From contig CP034975.1 of assembly GCA_004026145.2 (NCBI GenBank), forward strand, positions 12,861,582-12,925,581: a stretch of DNA of 64,000 nt, read 5' to 3'. This document shows positions 1-11,200 of this stretch, piece after piece (within the stretch, counting starts at the first letter, position 1; the number at the start of each line of letters is the position of its first letter). Below the pieces are notes generated by a model. The model worked only from the letters and a program-made list of their open reading frames with translations. It searched no databases and was not told the DNA's origin. The position numbers and the translations under genes are program-made. This DNA comes from Takifugu bimaculatus (Eukaryota > Chordata > Actinopteri > Tetraodontiformes > Tetraodontidae).

Positions 1-898
1 AAGTGCAACTGTGCCGAAACATCCGGGTTGGGTTTGGCAGCGGACTCAACTTCCTTCAAACCGAGTGAAATGTGTCAGAGCTTCCCTTCATCAGGTCACG
101 ATCACAACCGGACTGGAGGCCAAACTGGAGACGAGTGGCTTTCACTGCTGGGCACCGTCCCCAAACAAACGTCCCTTTTCTAGATCGCTGCCATTTTTCT
201 CATGTTAACGATTAACTTAGAGACTAGTTTTAGACCCACAAAGGTGGCCTAATCTCCAGCTTTAACCAGGAAGACTCCTGTCACGGTCCACCGACCCAAC
301 GCCCCCTTCATGTCATAAAGACATTAGAAACCTGCCAGGAAGTGACACCCTGGCGAGACAACTCTGGGTTTACCACATAATTATTGCAGATCAGATCTGT
401 TTCAGCACCCCAAATATTTTATTTATTAGCTGTCAATCCTAAAATCCAAAGCATCTAATCAGATTCATTGATAACAGCCAACGTCCCTTCAGCTACTATA
501 AATAGCAAAACTATTCTACAACCAATCTGGCAGCTCTACAATTCAATTCAGGTTTATTTCACCCCTCATGGCTTTTAGATGCATTTTAAACCGTTTCCTC
601 TCGATCAAAAGCAGGAAGTTGCGCAGTGATCAGCTGTTTCACCAACGACTTTTATCTTCCAGTCTGACTTTATTCTGACTTGGGCCTCATTTAATATCAC
701 GGTCAATAAAGGCTCACCTGCCCTTTTCAAAAGGCGATGAATTTAAAGGCATTTAAATATATTTTCCCATCAGGAGGACCAATTATTAGCGTGGCAAAAA
801 GGGGACAATAGGGAGGCAGCTGGGTGAGGACAGGGCGTTTGGAGCGGTCCTTCTGCGTCCACATGCGCGTCGGTTCCGCCCAAACTCCGGGAACTCAC
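1..898 (-). other. lrrfip1: lrrfip1 first intron (partial)
   Basis: Sequence downstream of the lrrfip1 first coding exon on the minus strand. The donor GTGAGT lies at 893-898 on the minus strand. No further lrrfip1 exon is recognisable before the window edge. Open frames here are short and lack protein-like composition. Confidence 0.75.
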
Positions 899-988
899 CT
901 CTCTCGCTATGAGGTTCAGGGCATCGTCCTCCGCCGTCGAGCGCTCCTTCTTGGTGGATCTTTTCCGTCCGGTACCCTGAGTCCCCAT
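899..988 (-). CDS. lrrfip1: lrrfip1 first coding exon
   Basis: This exon encodes 30 residues beginning MGTQGTGRKRSTKKERS and ending ALNLIARE, then a GTGAGT donor in phase 0. It matches the alternative N-terminus of LRRFIP1 (leucine-rich repeat Flightless-interacting protein 1), which reads MGTQG...AEDDALNQIARE before the coiled-coil part. LRRFIP1 is a nucleic-acid-sensing and transcription-regulating coiled-coil protein that binds Flightless-I. An in-frame ATG lies seven codons upstream at 1009, but the family start is MGTQG, so 988 is chosen. The rest of the gene is outside the window to the left. Its position beside rab17 and mlpha reproduces the mammalian order, which supports the call. 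Confidence 0.9.
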
Positions 989-1746
989 GTTTCGGCCCCC
1001 TAGATGCAAAAAGGTCGGTGGTCCGACAGCGAAGCGGATAATCCAGACAGACGGAGCAGGAGCAGCTGCCTCCCGGCTCTCATGTGTGGCTGAAACTACC
1101 GACAGTTACAGACAGACACCAAAGGCACCGACCGCCGCGCACGCGCTCGTTATCTGCTCTCCCTTTTTTAACTTCTTCCTGTGTTTCTGTTAGCACGTGC
1201 GTTTGTGGTGCGTTTACGACCAGAGGCATTCACTTGTAGCTTCACAGCGTCCGCTGAAACCCTGTTACAGAAAGCTCTGTCATCCTGTACGCGCTCCTTG
1301 TGATCACATAAAGTCACACTATAAAGTAGCAATGTGGATGTGAACTCTTTCTATATATTTTCAATCGAATTCGCATTAGTTTGGCGGTGGTTTGATGATG
1401 GCAGCAGACGCACCGTCGAAGTGAGGCTCGAAACTGTGACAAACGACAAACTTCAAACGCGACGCTCCATCGAGCTGCGTTCATGGCTATCGGAAATTTT
1501 AAGTGTATCATTTTCTCAATTTTAAAGTTGTCATTTGACTCACCCCGACCACAAATTCAGAAATGGCGGGAAAAAATAATAATAATAGAAAAATAAATAA
1601 AAACTCCCCCAACTTGATCCTTGGGATTTAATCCTGAGGGAAATAGTATAAATAAAAGTTTGGATGAACAGTAATGATGAACACGGAAGTCTCTATAAGC
1701 TCATTTACACGTATTTTTGAAAGTATGTATTTAAATCAAAACATAC

Positions 1747-1747
<1 letters not shown>

Positions 1748-1813
<66 letters not shown>
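1748..1813 (+). repeat. (TTA)22 microsatellite
   Basis: This is a perfect TTA array. Read on the minus strand it gives a run of 22 asparagine codons inside a spurious 64-residue open frame. Confidence 0.97.
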
Positions 1814-1814
<1 letters not shown>

Positions 1815-2164
1815 TGGTTGTTTGATGTACAAAAGTCGTTTTAAAAAGTAATTCTAGGGGCGAAAATAACACATTACATTGTAACTTACAATGAAACATT
1901 ATCTACAGTTAATCACATTTTACAGGTTTTATGTCTCTTTCCCCTCTAAGATCGGGGTTTCCGCGGGTCCATGAAGGCAGCAGCCACCTCCATCGTGGAG
2001 TCCATCCATACATGTTCGGTCAGAAACCGCAGCTCTTGTATCCACTCTCTCACACCCACTCTGCTATTTTTAATGGTGACCACTAAGCTCGAAAACAGTC
2101 TTAAATTTCTTAAAGAGACACACAAGTCAGCGTCACACAACTTTACAGGAAAATACTTAATTCA

Positions 2165-2271
<107 letters not shown>

Positions 2272-3127
2272 ATGTGGGAATTTGTAGCTTTGACATTTTG
2301 TATGATTTATTTGTTTATTTTTGTATCTAATTTTCATTTAAATCTGTATTTTGTATTGAAACGACTCCTATATGTATATTTATAAACATTTAAAAAGTAA
2401 GTTTTAGTTTTCAACCAAACATTAGCTTGATAAAATCTAGTTACTCAAATCCAGTTTTTCATTTATAGATTTCACTGATTTCATTTTACACTTGCAATAA
2501 TTACGACTGGGCATAATAAAGAATTGAAGTAATGATCATTTGTGAATAAATATTTGAATGACTATTGTCAGATGATATTTGTGGCTATATTAACGTGACA
2601 ATGTGACCCGTATAGTTCTCAATGACGCTGGTGCGTTCAGGGACTACTACAGTGCTGCCCTCTGGTGGTCAATAAATATCTCACACGTACTCCAAAAAAA
2701 AGTAAGATTTCTTTCTTTTTTTCCGGAATTCTGCACCTGTTTTCTACACCACGCGAGTCCAATCATGGGTCCCTCACGGTGCGGCACGTTTCAATTATAT
2801 TTTTATGATCACATCAGAGATAATTACTATAACTAGACTTTTGTGGATTTGATGCAGTTCGGTGCGCTTTTCATGAAGAAACAGAAGAAGCAGATGTGAG
2901 CACAAGCTTCTGTTTGGTATATTTCTGTTTTCAGGCCTACCTGAAGGTCTACCGGAGCACAAAGTGCAGGTGCTTCTCTTGTCTAATTGGCTGAAGGTTT
3001 TATGGCTCTGGTTCATGAGGAAGTGGCTGATGCTATCTGTACTAAACATGCCGAGACCGGACTTTGCTTTTATTTTCATTATCTGGAAAAGCAAGGTTGT
3101 GCATGTTCTGTCTCTCATTTGGTGGTG

Positions 3128-4707
3128 ATGAACACGCAGAGGGACCCAGTGGCCACCCAACTCTCTAGTGACACTTTGGGGAGACCCATCCGGACCCTCA
3201 GAGTTAAGATGGTGCTACTGGGAGGCTCCGGTGTGGGGAAGTCCAGCCTGGCTCTGCGGTTTGTCAGGAGTGAATTCAGGAGCACTGTGCCGACAGTGGG
3301 CTGTAAGTTCAAGTTGGTGTCTTTAATTATCCCAAGTTAATGATATATTTAGGAATCATTGGTCACTGAAAGCTGCAAGTGTTCGTTTGTCAACTTGTCT
3401 TTTTTAAAGCTGCCTTAAAAACTGTCTTAGCGTCTCTGAGAAGCTAAGAACATCTTTGTAGCCATGGCAACAACAGCATGGTGGGATCCTCGTCAGTGGA
3501 AGAGACCGTTACACCAGGTTCTGATACTTCAGGACCGGTGTTTCCAGTGGGAATAGATGGTGGCTTTCGTGAGTCCGTGCAGGTTTGAACTGTCAGTTCA
3601 GCCCGGACCGTCTCTGCTCTGCTCAGGTGCTTACATGACCCACATGATCCATCTGAGGGACGTGTCCCTTCGCTTTGAGATATGGGACACGGCAGGGCAG
3701 GAAAAGTACCACAGCGTGACCCCACTATACTACCGGGGAGCCCACGCTGCACTGCTGGTCTACGACATCAGCAAACGGGTAAGAGGAGCAGAAGCCGTTA
3801 CCTACAAATATGAAAATACAAATATCACCTTTGACATTTGGCGTTAATCATCTCCAAAATAAATAAGTAGTTTTTTCCAGGAAACGTTTTACAGAGTCCA
3901 GCTGTGGCTGCAGGAGCTGGAGAAACATTACATCCCTGGGTCGACTGTCATGTGGCTGATCGGCAACAAGGCAGACTTGGGCCACGCTCGACAGGTCTCA
4001 GAGCAGGTACAAGAATGGGGAAGCTCATTTAAACCCAATTTATGACGGGTTTAAGTTCATTCCTGCTGATTTCACATCATGACACAGGAGGGACACAGTC
4101 TGGCCGCTGACAGGGGATTATATTTTATTGAAACGTCAGCACTGTCGGGGGATCACGTCGACGAGCTGCTGCAGGATGTAGGTAGGTGTCTGAATACTGG
4201 ATTAACTGAATTTTATGGTTAATATTTGTAAGATTTAAAATATGGTTAACACGTTGAGTTGAGTGAATGTGCTGACCGCAGGTGAACTTACACTGTTTAG
4301 CCACTGGAGGGCAGCAGATACCAACATGAAATCTTATCGGATGTAAATTTATATTTACGACCAGATAATCCGATAAACATTCCTCGTTACTCACAAATCA
4401 TTTGGGTAGTGACTATCATAGCTTCCCTCACAGTTGGCATCAGAACAGGTTGGTCAGTAAAACAGAGGCAGAACCTTCTGGTTTCAGACTGGAGGAGAGT
4501 GAAATGAACATAAAAACAGGATCGGCGGGGATCGAAGGAGCGTGTGTGTGAAGCCGTCTTCAGTGAGTGTCATGTGACTCAGCCCACAGAGTGTACGAGT
4601 GTGTTGGAGGTCAGCAGGGCGGCCTGTCGGAGTGGGAGGAGAAGCCCTGTGAGGATCTGCACCACAGAGACATGTCCAGCCTTCTCACATCCTGCTGCAA
4701 ATCATGA
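3128..4707 (+). CDS. rab17: Rab17 small GTPase (5 coding exons)
   Basis: The coding exons I read are 3128-3302, 3627-3778, 3881-4006, 4088-4181 and 4583-4707. They join in frame to about 223 residues (human RAB17 has 212). Visible Rab features are the P-loop GGSGVGKSS, the switch II motif WDTAGQEKYHS, the base-binding motif GNKADL, the G5 motif ETSAL, and a C-terminal CCKS-stop for prenylation. Human RAB17 likewise has a cysteine pair two residues before the end (CCAH). RAB17 acts on recycling endosomes in polarised epithelia and has been linked to filopodia and melanosome release in melanocytes. The ATG at 3128 is preferred because it gives a normal-length N-terminus; the frame stays open further upstream. 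The last exon was chosen because the strong donor GTAGGT at 4182 joins the acceptor ending at 4582 and restores both a DVAHRV segment like the human protein and the CC end. A different donor at 4186 would give an unconvincing tail. Confidence 0.9.
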
Positions 4708-4745
4708 CCGCTATAAATCAAGTGAACGCTGATCAGAACATATTT

Positions 4746-4751
4746 AATAAA
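4746..4751 (+). terminator. rab17: rab17 polyadenylation signal
   Basis: An AATAAA hexamer lies 39 bases after the rab17 stop codon, as expected for a compact 3' UTR. Confidence 0.7.
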
Positions 4752-6010
4752 AGTCATGTTTCCTAGACGTGTTTCACAAATCAGCACCGTAAAAATATGC
4801 TCCCACTCCTCAGCCACACCATTAAAACCAGTGAACAACCTGAAAATCCCAGATGATCGTCCATGAAAAGATCTGTTTATGATATAGAAATGGAATGAGG
4901 CTCCATTCCATTCATTTAATCTGAAAACAGTTTGGATTCTGGGCAATAACTCGAAATTTCCATCTTTTAATCACAATATCAATTGTGAATAAATCCGGGG
5001 AAATTAAATATGCTTTGAATTAAAGTGACTGCGTGTGGAAGCAGAATCCTAAATAATGTGGTCTGCCTGTATAAACGTCTGTCTCCCTCTCAGCATCTTG
5101 TTCTTTGTGGAATAAACAGTTTTTTTCTGCAGGATAGCTGTTTCCACTGTGATTTAGCCTCTTTCTGAGCTCATTCTCGTGGCTGCAGCAGCCTTTTGGT
5201 GCTGCTCGAAGCTTCTGTCGCACCACAGGCTCTGATTTTAATTTGGATCCTGAAGCTGTTTATGTCTCGCTGGGATGAGATGAAGAAAGGGCTCAGAAGA
5301 AACGTTAAAGGGGATTAAAGAGGAATGATGTGAGTGTCACTGTGACGTGACAAATCTGCAGCATTAGAGGCCACCCTCAGCAGAATCTGTTAAAAACTCA
5401 CAGCAAATGTGAGTCACGCTGAAGTTAGAGGCAAAAAGAGTGTGAATATTCATCCACACACACGTCTCCATCAGCGAACTGCTAGAAAATCACAACACCG
5501 TTCATCTCGACTGGATCCTAAAGTCAAACTATCAAATTGTTTATGTTGCATTGAGGCTCCTTAGAGACGGTTCCGACACTGCATCACTTCTATTCACTTA
5601 CTTGATTTATTGATTTGTTTTGCTAAATCAAGAAGTTGGGAAGAGACTAATGACCACATGAATTACACGAATCCTTAACCTTCCGTTTTATACGATCTTA
5701 CATTTTGGCTCATTTCAGTTAATGTTTGAGGAATCTGTGAAGCTTCGTTCCAGATGAGCGTTGAGCTGAAGCAGGTTACACTCACATACAGTCAGTAGGC
5801 TAATGCTACTTAGCATTTGCACAGTATGTTGAATCACAACTACAACGTGTTGATTTGGTAAAAATGGACAAAGATCATGATTTGGTATAAACACCGATGC
5901 TCCAAGTAAAGCTGCAAGTGTTCGTTAGCGACGGAAGCAAAGTGTGACCAGCACACACGTGGTCGTGATGCCAGACCGTAAAGAGTCCGTCCGTCCGTCC
6001 GTCCGTCCGT

Positions 6011-6042
<32 letters not shown>

Positions 6043-7905
6043 CAGTCAGTCAGTCAGTCAGCCCGCCCGCCCGCCCGCCCCAAATAATCGTCAGATTTAG
6101 AACAAAGTAAAAACAGAGCAGGAAATCAGGTGGAAAGAGATCTGAGAACAACTGAGTACAAATCAAATAAGATCTGTGGCTTTGGCATCTAAGCATGATT
6201 CTCTGGAAGAAGAGAAGTTCTTCTTGCTTTTAAACTGAATATGAAACTCGAAAATATTTACAACAGCAAAGTTTTATCTAAATTTATACGCCAATTGTGT
6301 TTATTTGATTCTTTATCATATACCCTGTTTACACGTCTATTATTCTAAAAGGACTGATTTATATAGTTATTGCACTTTTGACTGGATAAGCAGTAAAAAC
6401 AAACAAACTACAATCATCTGTTTGTTTGTATGTAAAATCTCAATAAGAAAAGTTAACTTAACATTAAGTTTGATACATAAAACATCATTAAAGAAAACCC
6501 AGTAATTTCACCCTCAAACTATATGTGCATAAACCGTAGAGAGCAGAAACAGACGTGAAGAAGCTCCCGGCCTGGTTGAGGTGCAGCTAAATTCCAGTGG
6601 ATCAGAGGAGGAAGTGACCTTCACAGGATGCTCAGCCTCCGCTTCACGTAGCTTGATTCATGACTGGTTTCTGCAAGAAACAAACACAACCACTGTCTGC
6701 TGGGTGGACCATCAGCTCATCAGTAACCTGCCTTGATTGGGTTCATTCACTCCTGCTGAATCACGGGAGAAGATGTGAACAATCAGACGAGAACGTGGAA
6801 GCAGATGAGCAGCAGACTGTGTGCTTGCAGAGATGTGACCCCAAACAGAGCAGAGCTGTCACCTTTATTGTTGCATGTCGTGAATTTCTGAGGGCCGCCG
6901 ACACACACATGGTCGCAAACTCACTCGGGTCGTCCAACATCTCAGCAAACAATCCCTCCCTGATTAGACTAAATCAGAAGCAGGCGCACAGATTCTAAAA
7001 GTCTATTTTTACAAGCGACGGCGCTGCTGTCAATCAGAAACAGAAATTAATGCAGCGTAAGCAGCAAAACACAAACCTCAGTCAGTCAGTCAGTCAATCA
7101 TCAACCCACCAGTGAGCCTGATTAGAAAAGCAACCTGTGGTGATCGATGAGCAGAAACCAAAGCCCAGTTAAACCAGTAAAGTGAGAGTTTGCTTCCAGT
7201 AGAACGTTTATCTGGAAATTGGGAGGTGATGGGTAGTGGTACCACTCCTAAACTGGTTAACGTAACTATACCCTGCATGTTCTTACACCTCCACACCAGT
7301 AGGTGGAGCTAGCTGTGATGGTCTGACAGGATGGGATTAAAAAACCACTAATACAGAATACCAATAATTCAGCCCGACTCCAAACGGCGTCCCACTCGGG
7401 GGGGGCGGGGTGTCTCTAAGGTGGATCAGGTGTCTCTCTTTAAGCTACTTCCTGTCACAGATGTGGGGCTGGTATCTCTCTTCTTGATCCCTGCAGCTCA
7501 CCACAGAGTGAACGGCCTGGATCAAACGTACAGAGTAAACGTGATACGGGAAGCAAACTCGCCACCGGCAGCGTTCCGGCGTCATACCGCAGAGACAGAC
7601 CCAGTCTTGGGCTTGGCCACTGGGTTCCTCTGTGTCAGGGAGCCCCTGTGGATATTGTTCCTCACAAACCTGTCCACCTGGTCTGGAGACATACAGCAAC
7701 TACATGGTACATTCAACCTCCAATGGATGCAATTTAAGGAAAAATATGGAAAAATGTGCTAAATAGAGCCGTTAAATGTGCCACTTCCGAGGAGATTGTG
7801 CTTTAGGCGTGTGTGATAAAGAGGAACCTCTTTTAGTGACACACTGCAGGGAGCAGAACATCGGAGATGGAGCTGTGGAACCTCTGGAACAACAACAGGT
7901 TAATG
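4752..7905. other. rab17 / mlpha tail-to-tail region
   Basis: This lies between the convergent ends of rab17 and mlpha. It holds a three-phase tetranucleotide array at 5985-6080 and otherwise unremarkable AT-rich DNA. In mammals PRLH sits near here, but I found no RFamide-type peptide end (GRFG) on either strand. The mlpha 3' UTR presumably falls in the right part. Confidence 0.5.
5985..6080 (+). repeat. Tetranucleotide array (GTCC)n(GTCA)n(GCCC)n
   Basis: Three successive tetramer blocks: GTCC from 5985 to about 6018, GTCA to 6060, then GCCC to 6080. Each differs from the GTCC unit by a single base. Confidence 0.95.
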
Positions 7906-7962
7906 TCAGAGTCGACGTGTGGCTGCTTACTTGAGGGAGGGTTGTGGGAAAGTCGTCTTGCA
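7906..7962 (-). CDS. mlpha: Candidate downstream mlpha exon (unproven)
   Basis: Exon 11 ends in phase 1 (donor GTAACC), so at least one more exon is needed. On the minus strand here a very good polypyrimidine acceptor (CTTTCTTCCTCCAG) is followed by about 49 bases and a donor-like GTAAGC. The frame forced by exon 11 gives a short Cys/Pro-containing peptide that I cannot match to the mammalian tail. Another reading frame looks as good. Alternatively, exon 11 may run on to a stop about 54 bases further along the minus strand. Confidence 0.25.
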
Positions 7963-8144
7963 TGTACTGGGATGGCAGACTGGAGGAAGAAAGACAGCAG
8001 GAAGTGAGACAGTGTCCAGCCAGGTTCTGCGGCACCTCAGAGGGCAGCAGTATTCACGAAGGAGCCGTTATCTGCATCGTTATCTGAGACTTAGGCAGGA
8101 ATCCTGCCTTTCTTTGTTTAAATAAAGAAACAAGATATGGTTAC

Positions 8145-8214
8145 CCTTCTTCTTCTGTCCCCCTTGTATCCCAGCGGCGTTCAGAGCAGCGATCCTGTCC
8201 TCTATGTAGGACAC
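8145..8214 (-). CDS. mlpha: mlpha exon 11, C-terminal coiled coil
   Basis: Encodes VSYIEDRIAALNAAGIQGG and then a lysine run. Human melanophilin has VSDIESRIAALRAAGL at the equivalent place, just before its PRRKSN tail. The acceptor is TTTTCTCCTCAG and the donor GTAACC. Confidence 0.85.
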
Positions 8215-11200
8215 CTGAGGAGAAAACCAGTGGACTTCAGCAGCTCCTGTCACCAATAAACTGCTCCAGAGTTGACTTTTATTACCTCGCTCTGGGCGCT
8301 CTGGACGCTGGCGGCTGCTTGTGCTACCTTGTCCTCCAGCTCAAACAATAAAGCTGCTGAGCCCCTGAAGCCGCCCTTTGACCCCTCCTCCAGAGGACAC
8401 CACCTCTGCTCCGGGACGTCCACCTCGGCGTTCTCCAAGAGACAAGTTGTGTAAAATGACATTGAACACGTAAGATCCTGTAAAATCCTGAAGGAAATCT
8501 CGATAAAACGTTAACGCACCACATCAATGCTGGACTAAAGTGCTTTAATTCAACAGTAAGAGCTTTAATTTTAGATGTTGGGCTTTCAAACATTGAGCTG
8601 TGGCAGCAAAAAGGCAAGTAAAATGAGATTGGAGATAGTTCCTAGATGTGGGATTGAGTCAGGGGAAAATGTCGGAGCGGAGTGATTAATGACGGACGTT
8701 TATGTTTGAACTGAAATCCAGCGGTCATGGAATTTACTGAGTGCAGATCAACCGTCCAGATGTGCAGCACAAATCTCTTTTTCATGGCCTTCCTGACATT
8801 AACTGAAGCTTTAAATTGAAAAGCTCTCTACCTTCTCAGAGTCGGTCTGGTGCTCCTCCAGCCTGGAGAGGATGATGCTGGATCTGGAAGCTGCTCTGAC
8901 AGGTAGTCTGGAGGGCTTGGCATCCTCTGGGGCCCTGCTGGCCTCCTCCTCTTCCTCCTCCTCCTCCTCCTCCTCCTCAGAGCTTTCACTGTGGTCACTG
9001 ATGTGCTCCGCCATCTTATCCAGCTTTTCCCTCAGCTGCTGCTCTTCTAAATCTGCTTCCTCCCACTGAGAAAAAGGAGATGTGCTGTTTGGAGTTGGAG
9101 GCAGTCTGCTGATTAGTGTAAAAAGAGAAAAAAAAGGTGCCTTAATGTGTTTCTGAAGATCACATCTGGCTGCTGTAGTTTTCCAAAGATAAGCTAACCA
9201 AAGAGGCCCTGTCTGAACGAAGCTAATATGCTAACCTCATTAGCCTATTGTCCAGCTTAATCAGAAATGCCTAATGTGCTCTAGATACATTAAATAGAAT
9301 TCAAATTTCTATCTTTGTGCATTTAGTTGTATTTCTAGAAACATTCCAGGAAATGTCAGACTCAGTAAAGATGAACTCAGCTCAACAAATCCACATGTGT
9401 TTGGCAGCCCTTGAAGTTTGGCTCCAGGTCTGATGTCCTGGATTTACCTGCTCATACGGGGAAGCGACCTTCTGCTCCAGGTGGTTCAGGAAGTTTTCGA
9501 TGGCTGAAACGCGGCTGTTCAAGTCGTTGATCTGTGGGAGGTCAGAACGTGACCCGACAGAAGAAAGAAGCTAAACGGGCGTGGAAATATGCAGCGAATC
9601 ACGTGATACCAGTTTGACTCGGACTGCAGGAAGGGGCCTTCAGATGAACCCTCATGAAGGAGACCTCATGAAGGAACATGCGCTCATCAGAGTCGGAGCT
9701 GAATCACAAATATAATTTAAGTTAAAGAATCGAGCTGTAGTGGGTCCTAAAAAGCTGCTTCCAAACTCATTTAGATGGGTTTTCCCCACATGTCAACTGG
9801 AATAACTGAGCAAGCGACTCTATCGTGGTTTGATTCTAATCAGGAAGTAAAGCAGAGGCTCCGCGGGTGAAGCTTTAACCCCCCCCACACACACACACAG
9901 GAATAATGAACCGTTCCTTCTAAACCCCCCCCCCCATCACAAAGACCTCGGTGTAGAAGTCACACAGTTCAAATGTTTTCTTTTAAAATATCCCTTTAGG
10001 CACTGGAACAAGGCCTCTGTCCACTGGTCTGGGCCCATCGTCGGAGTCTGTTACGGCACATTACTGGCTGCAGTGCGACATACGTGACCTCTGACCTCCA
10101 GTCATCAAAGTCTCACAGTCGCCAACTCTCATGAAGCAAAAACGCAGCTTTAAAATAAACAGGATCAGAAAATAAGCCTGCAAAAAATTAGAATTTTCTC
10201 GGGATTAGTAAATCAAAAGGAATTTATTTATCATCTTGTGCTCTGCAGAGTTTATTTTGTGGTTTTCTTCCCTGATCTCAGGAGACGACGACGCACTTGG
10301 TGAAAGACCAAGTTTAAAGTGGCCTCAAGTCTGATCCGTTGCATTAAAATTAAAATTCTCATTTGTTGAATGACTCCATAAATGGGGCCCAAACCCACAG
10401 AGCCACTGACGCGCCGTCAACGTTTCCCACAAGATTAACAGCTCTGTTTATCATCCCACTGCCAAATTTATTCTTCGGTTCAATGAAGCAGATTCCAAAG
10501 CCAAAAGGTCAAATATTGCTGGATCGAACCAACTGTTGACATCAGAATTAAGACAGCAACATTTTACTAGACTGCTGATCCTTGTTTCTGTAAAACTGAC
10601 CTAAGATCTTTGTGTCAAATGTGTGAAAAAAGGCCCGACAGCTCTCTGCCATCATTAAGCAGCAGATGGGTTCTATAAAATGAGGCTCCATGAATCTGGT
10701 TGATATCAGATTTCTGAGCAGTAACAGAAGGTTGTTGTGCACGGATGTTAACGACTAAATTAGTGACATCTTGATGTGTTTATGGCTGCGTTGTTGTGCG
10801 AACGATGCGACAAAATGGTTTTTGACTGGATGTCAATCAGCGATAAAGAAGGCGATACGGGATTAAAAGCAGACCCCGGCTGCGTCTGGGCCGCACCCCA
10901 GAGGGGCTCCACTGATGGAGGCGCTGCTGACGACCGCGCACGCGTCGGGCCGCCGCCACGAATCAACGTGACTCCGTTTTTAAACACAACAACCGACTAA
11001 AAAGACGCCTGGTGGCTTCCAGGAAAGTGTTGTGCGTTTCTCCGTGACAACAGCGGGATCAGGGCCAATCACACCGGTGGTTCTCAACATTCTTGACCCT
11101 CTAATCTTGTTTCTGATGTTTCAAATCAGTATTGAAGAGGACAAGACCTGTGGTGGAGGGTGGGGGGAGTTCAGGCTCTCCTGGGAGGTGTGGCTCAAGG

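Noticed and set aside
4464..4550. Alternative rab17 last exon ending GIEGACV
   Set aside because: Lacks the cysteine pair for prenylation. The exon at 4583-4707 gives CCKS and a human-like DVAHRV join.
5940..6080. Possible CRISPR-like regular spacing
   Set aside because: Pure tetranucleotide arrays without spacers, in a vertebrate genome.
4752..8100. prlh (prolactin-releasing hormone), expected near here from mammalian order
   Set aside because: No GRFG-type amidated peptide end and no signal-peptide exon found on either strand.
10776..11000. 74-codon frame with CpG-rich sequence in mlpha intron 7
   Set aside because: No splice sites in frame and no similarity to melanophilin. Opposite-strand frames are equally open.
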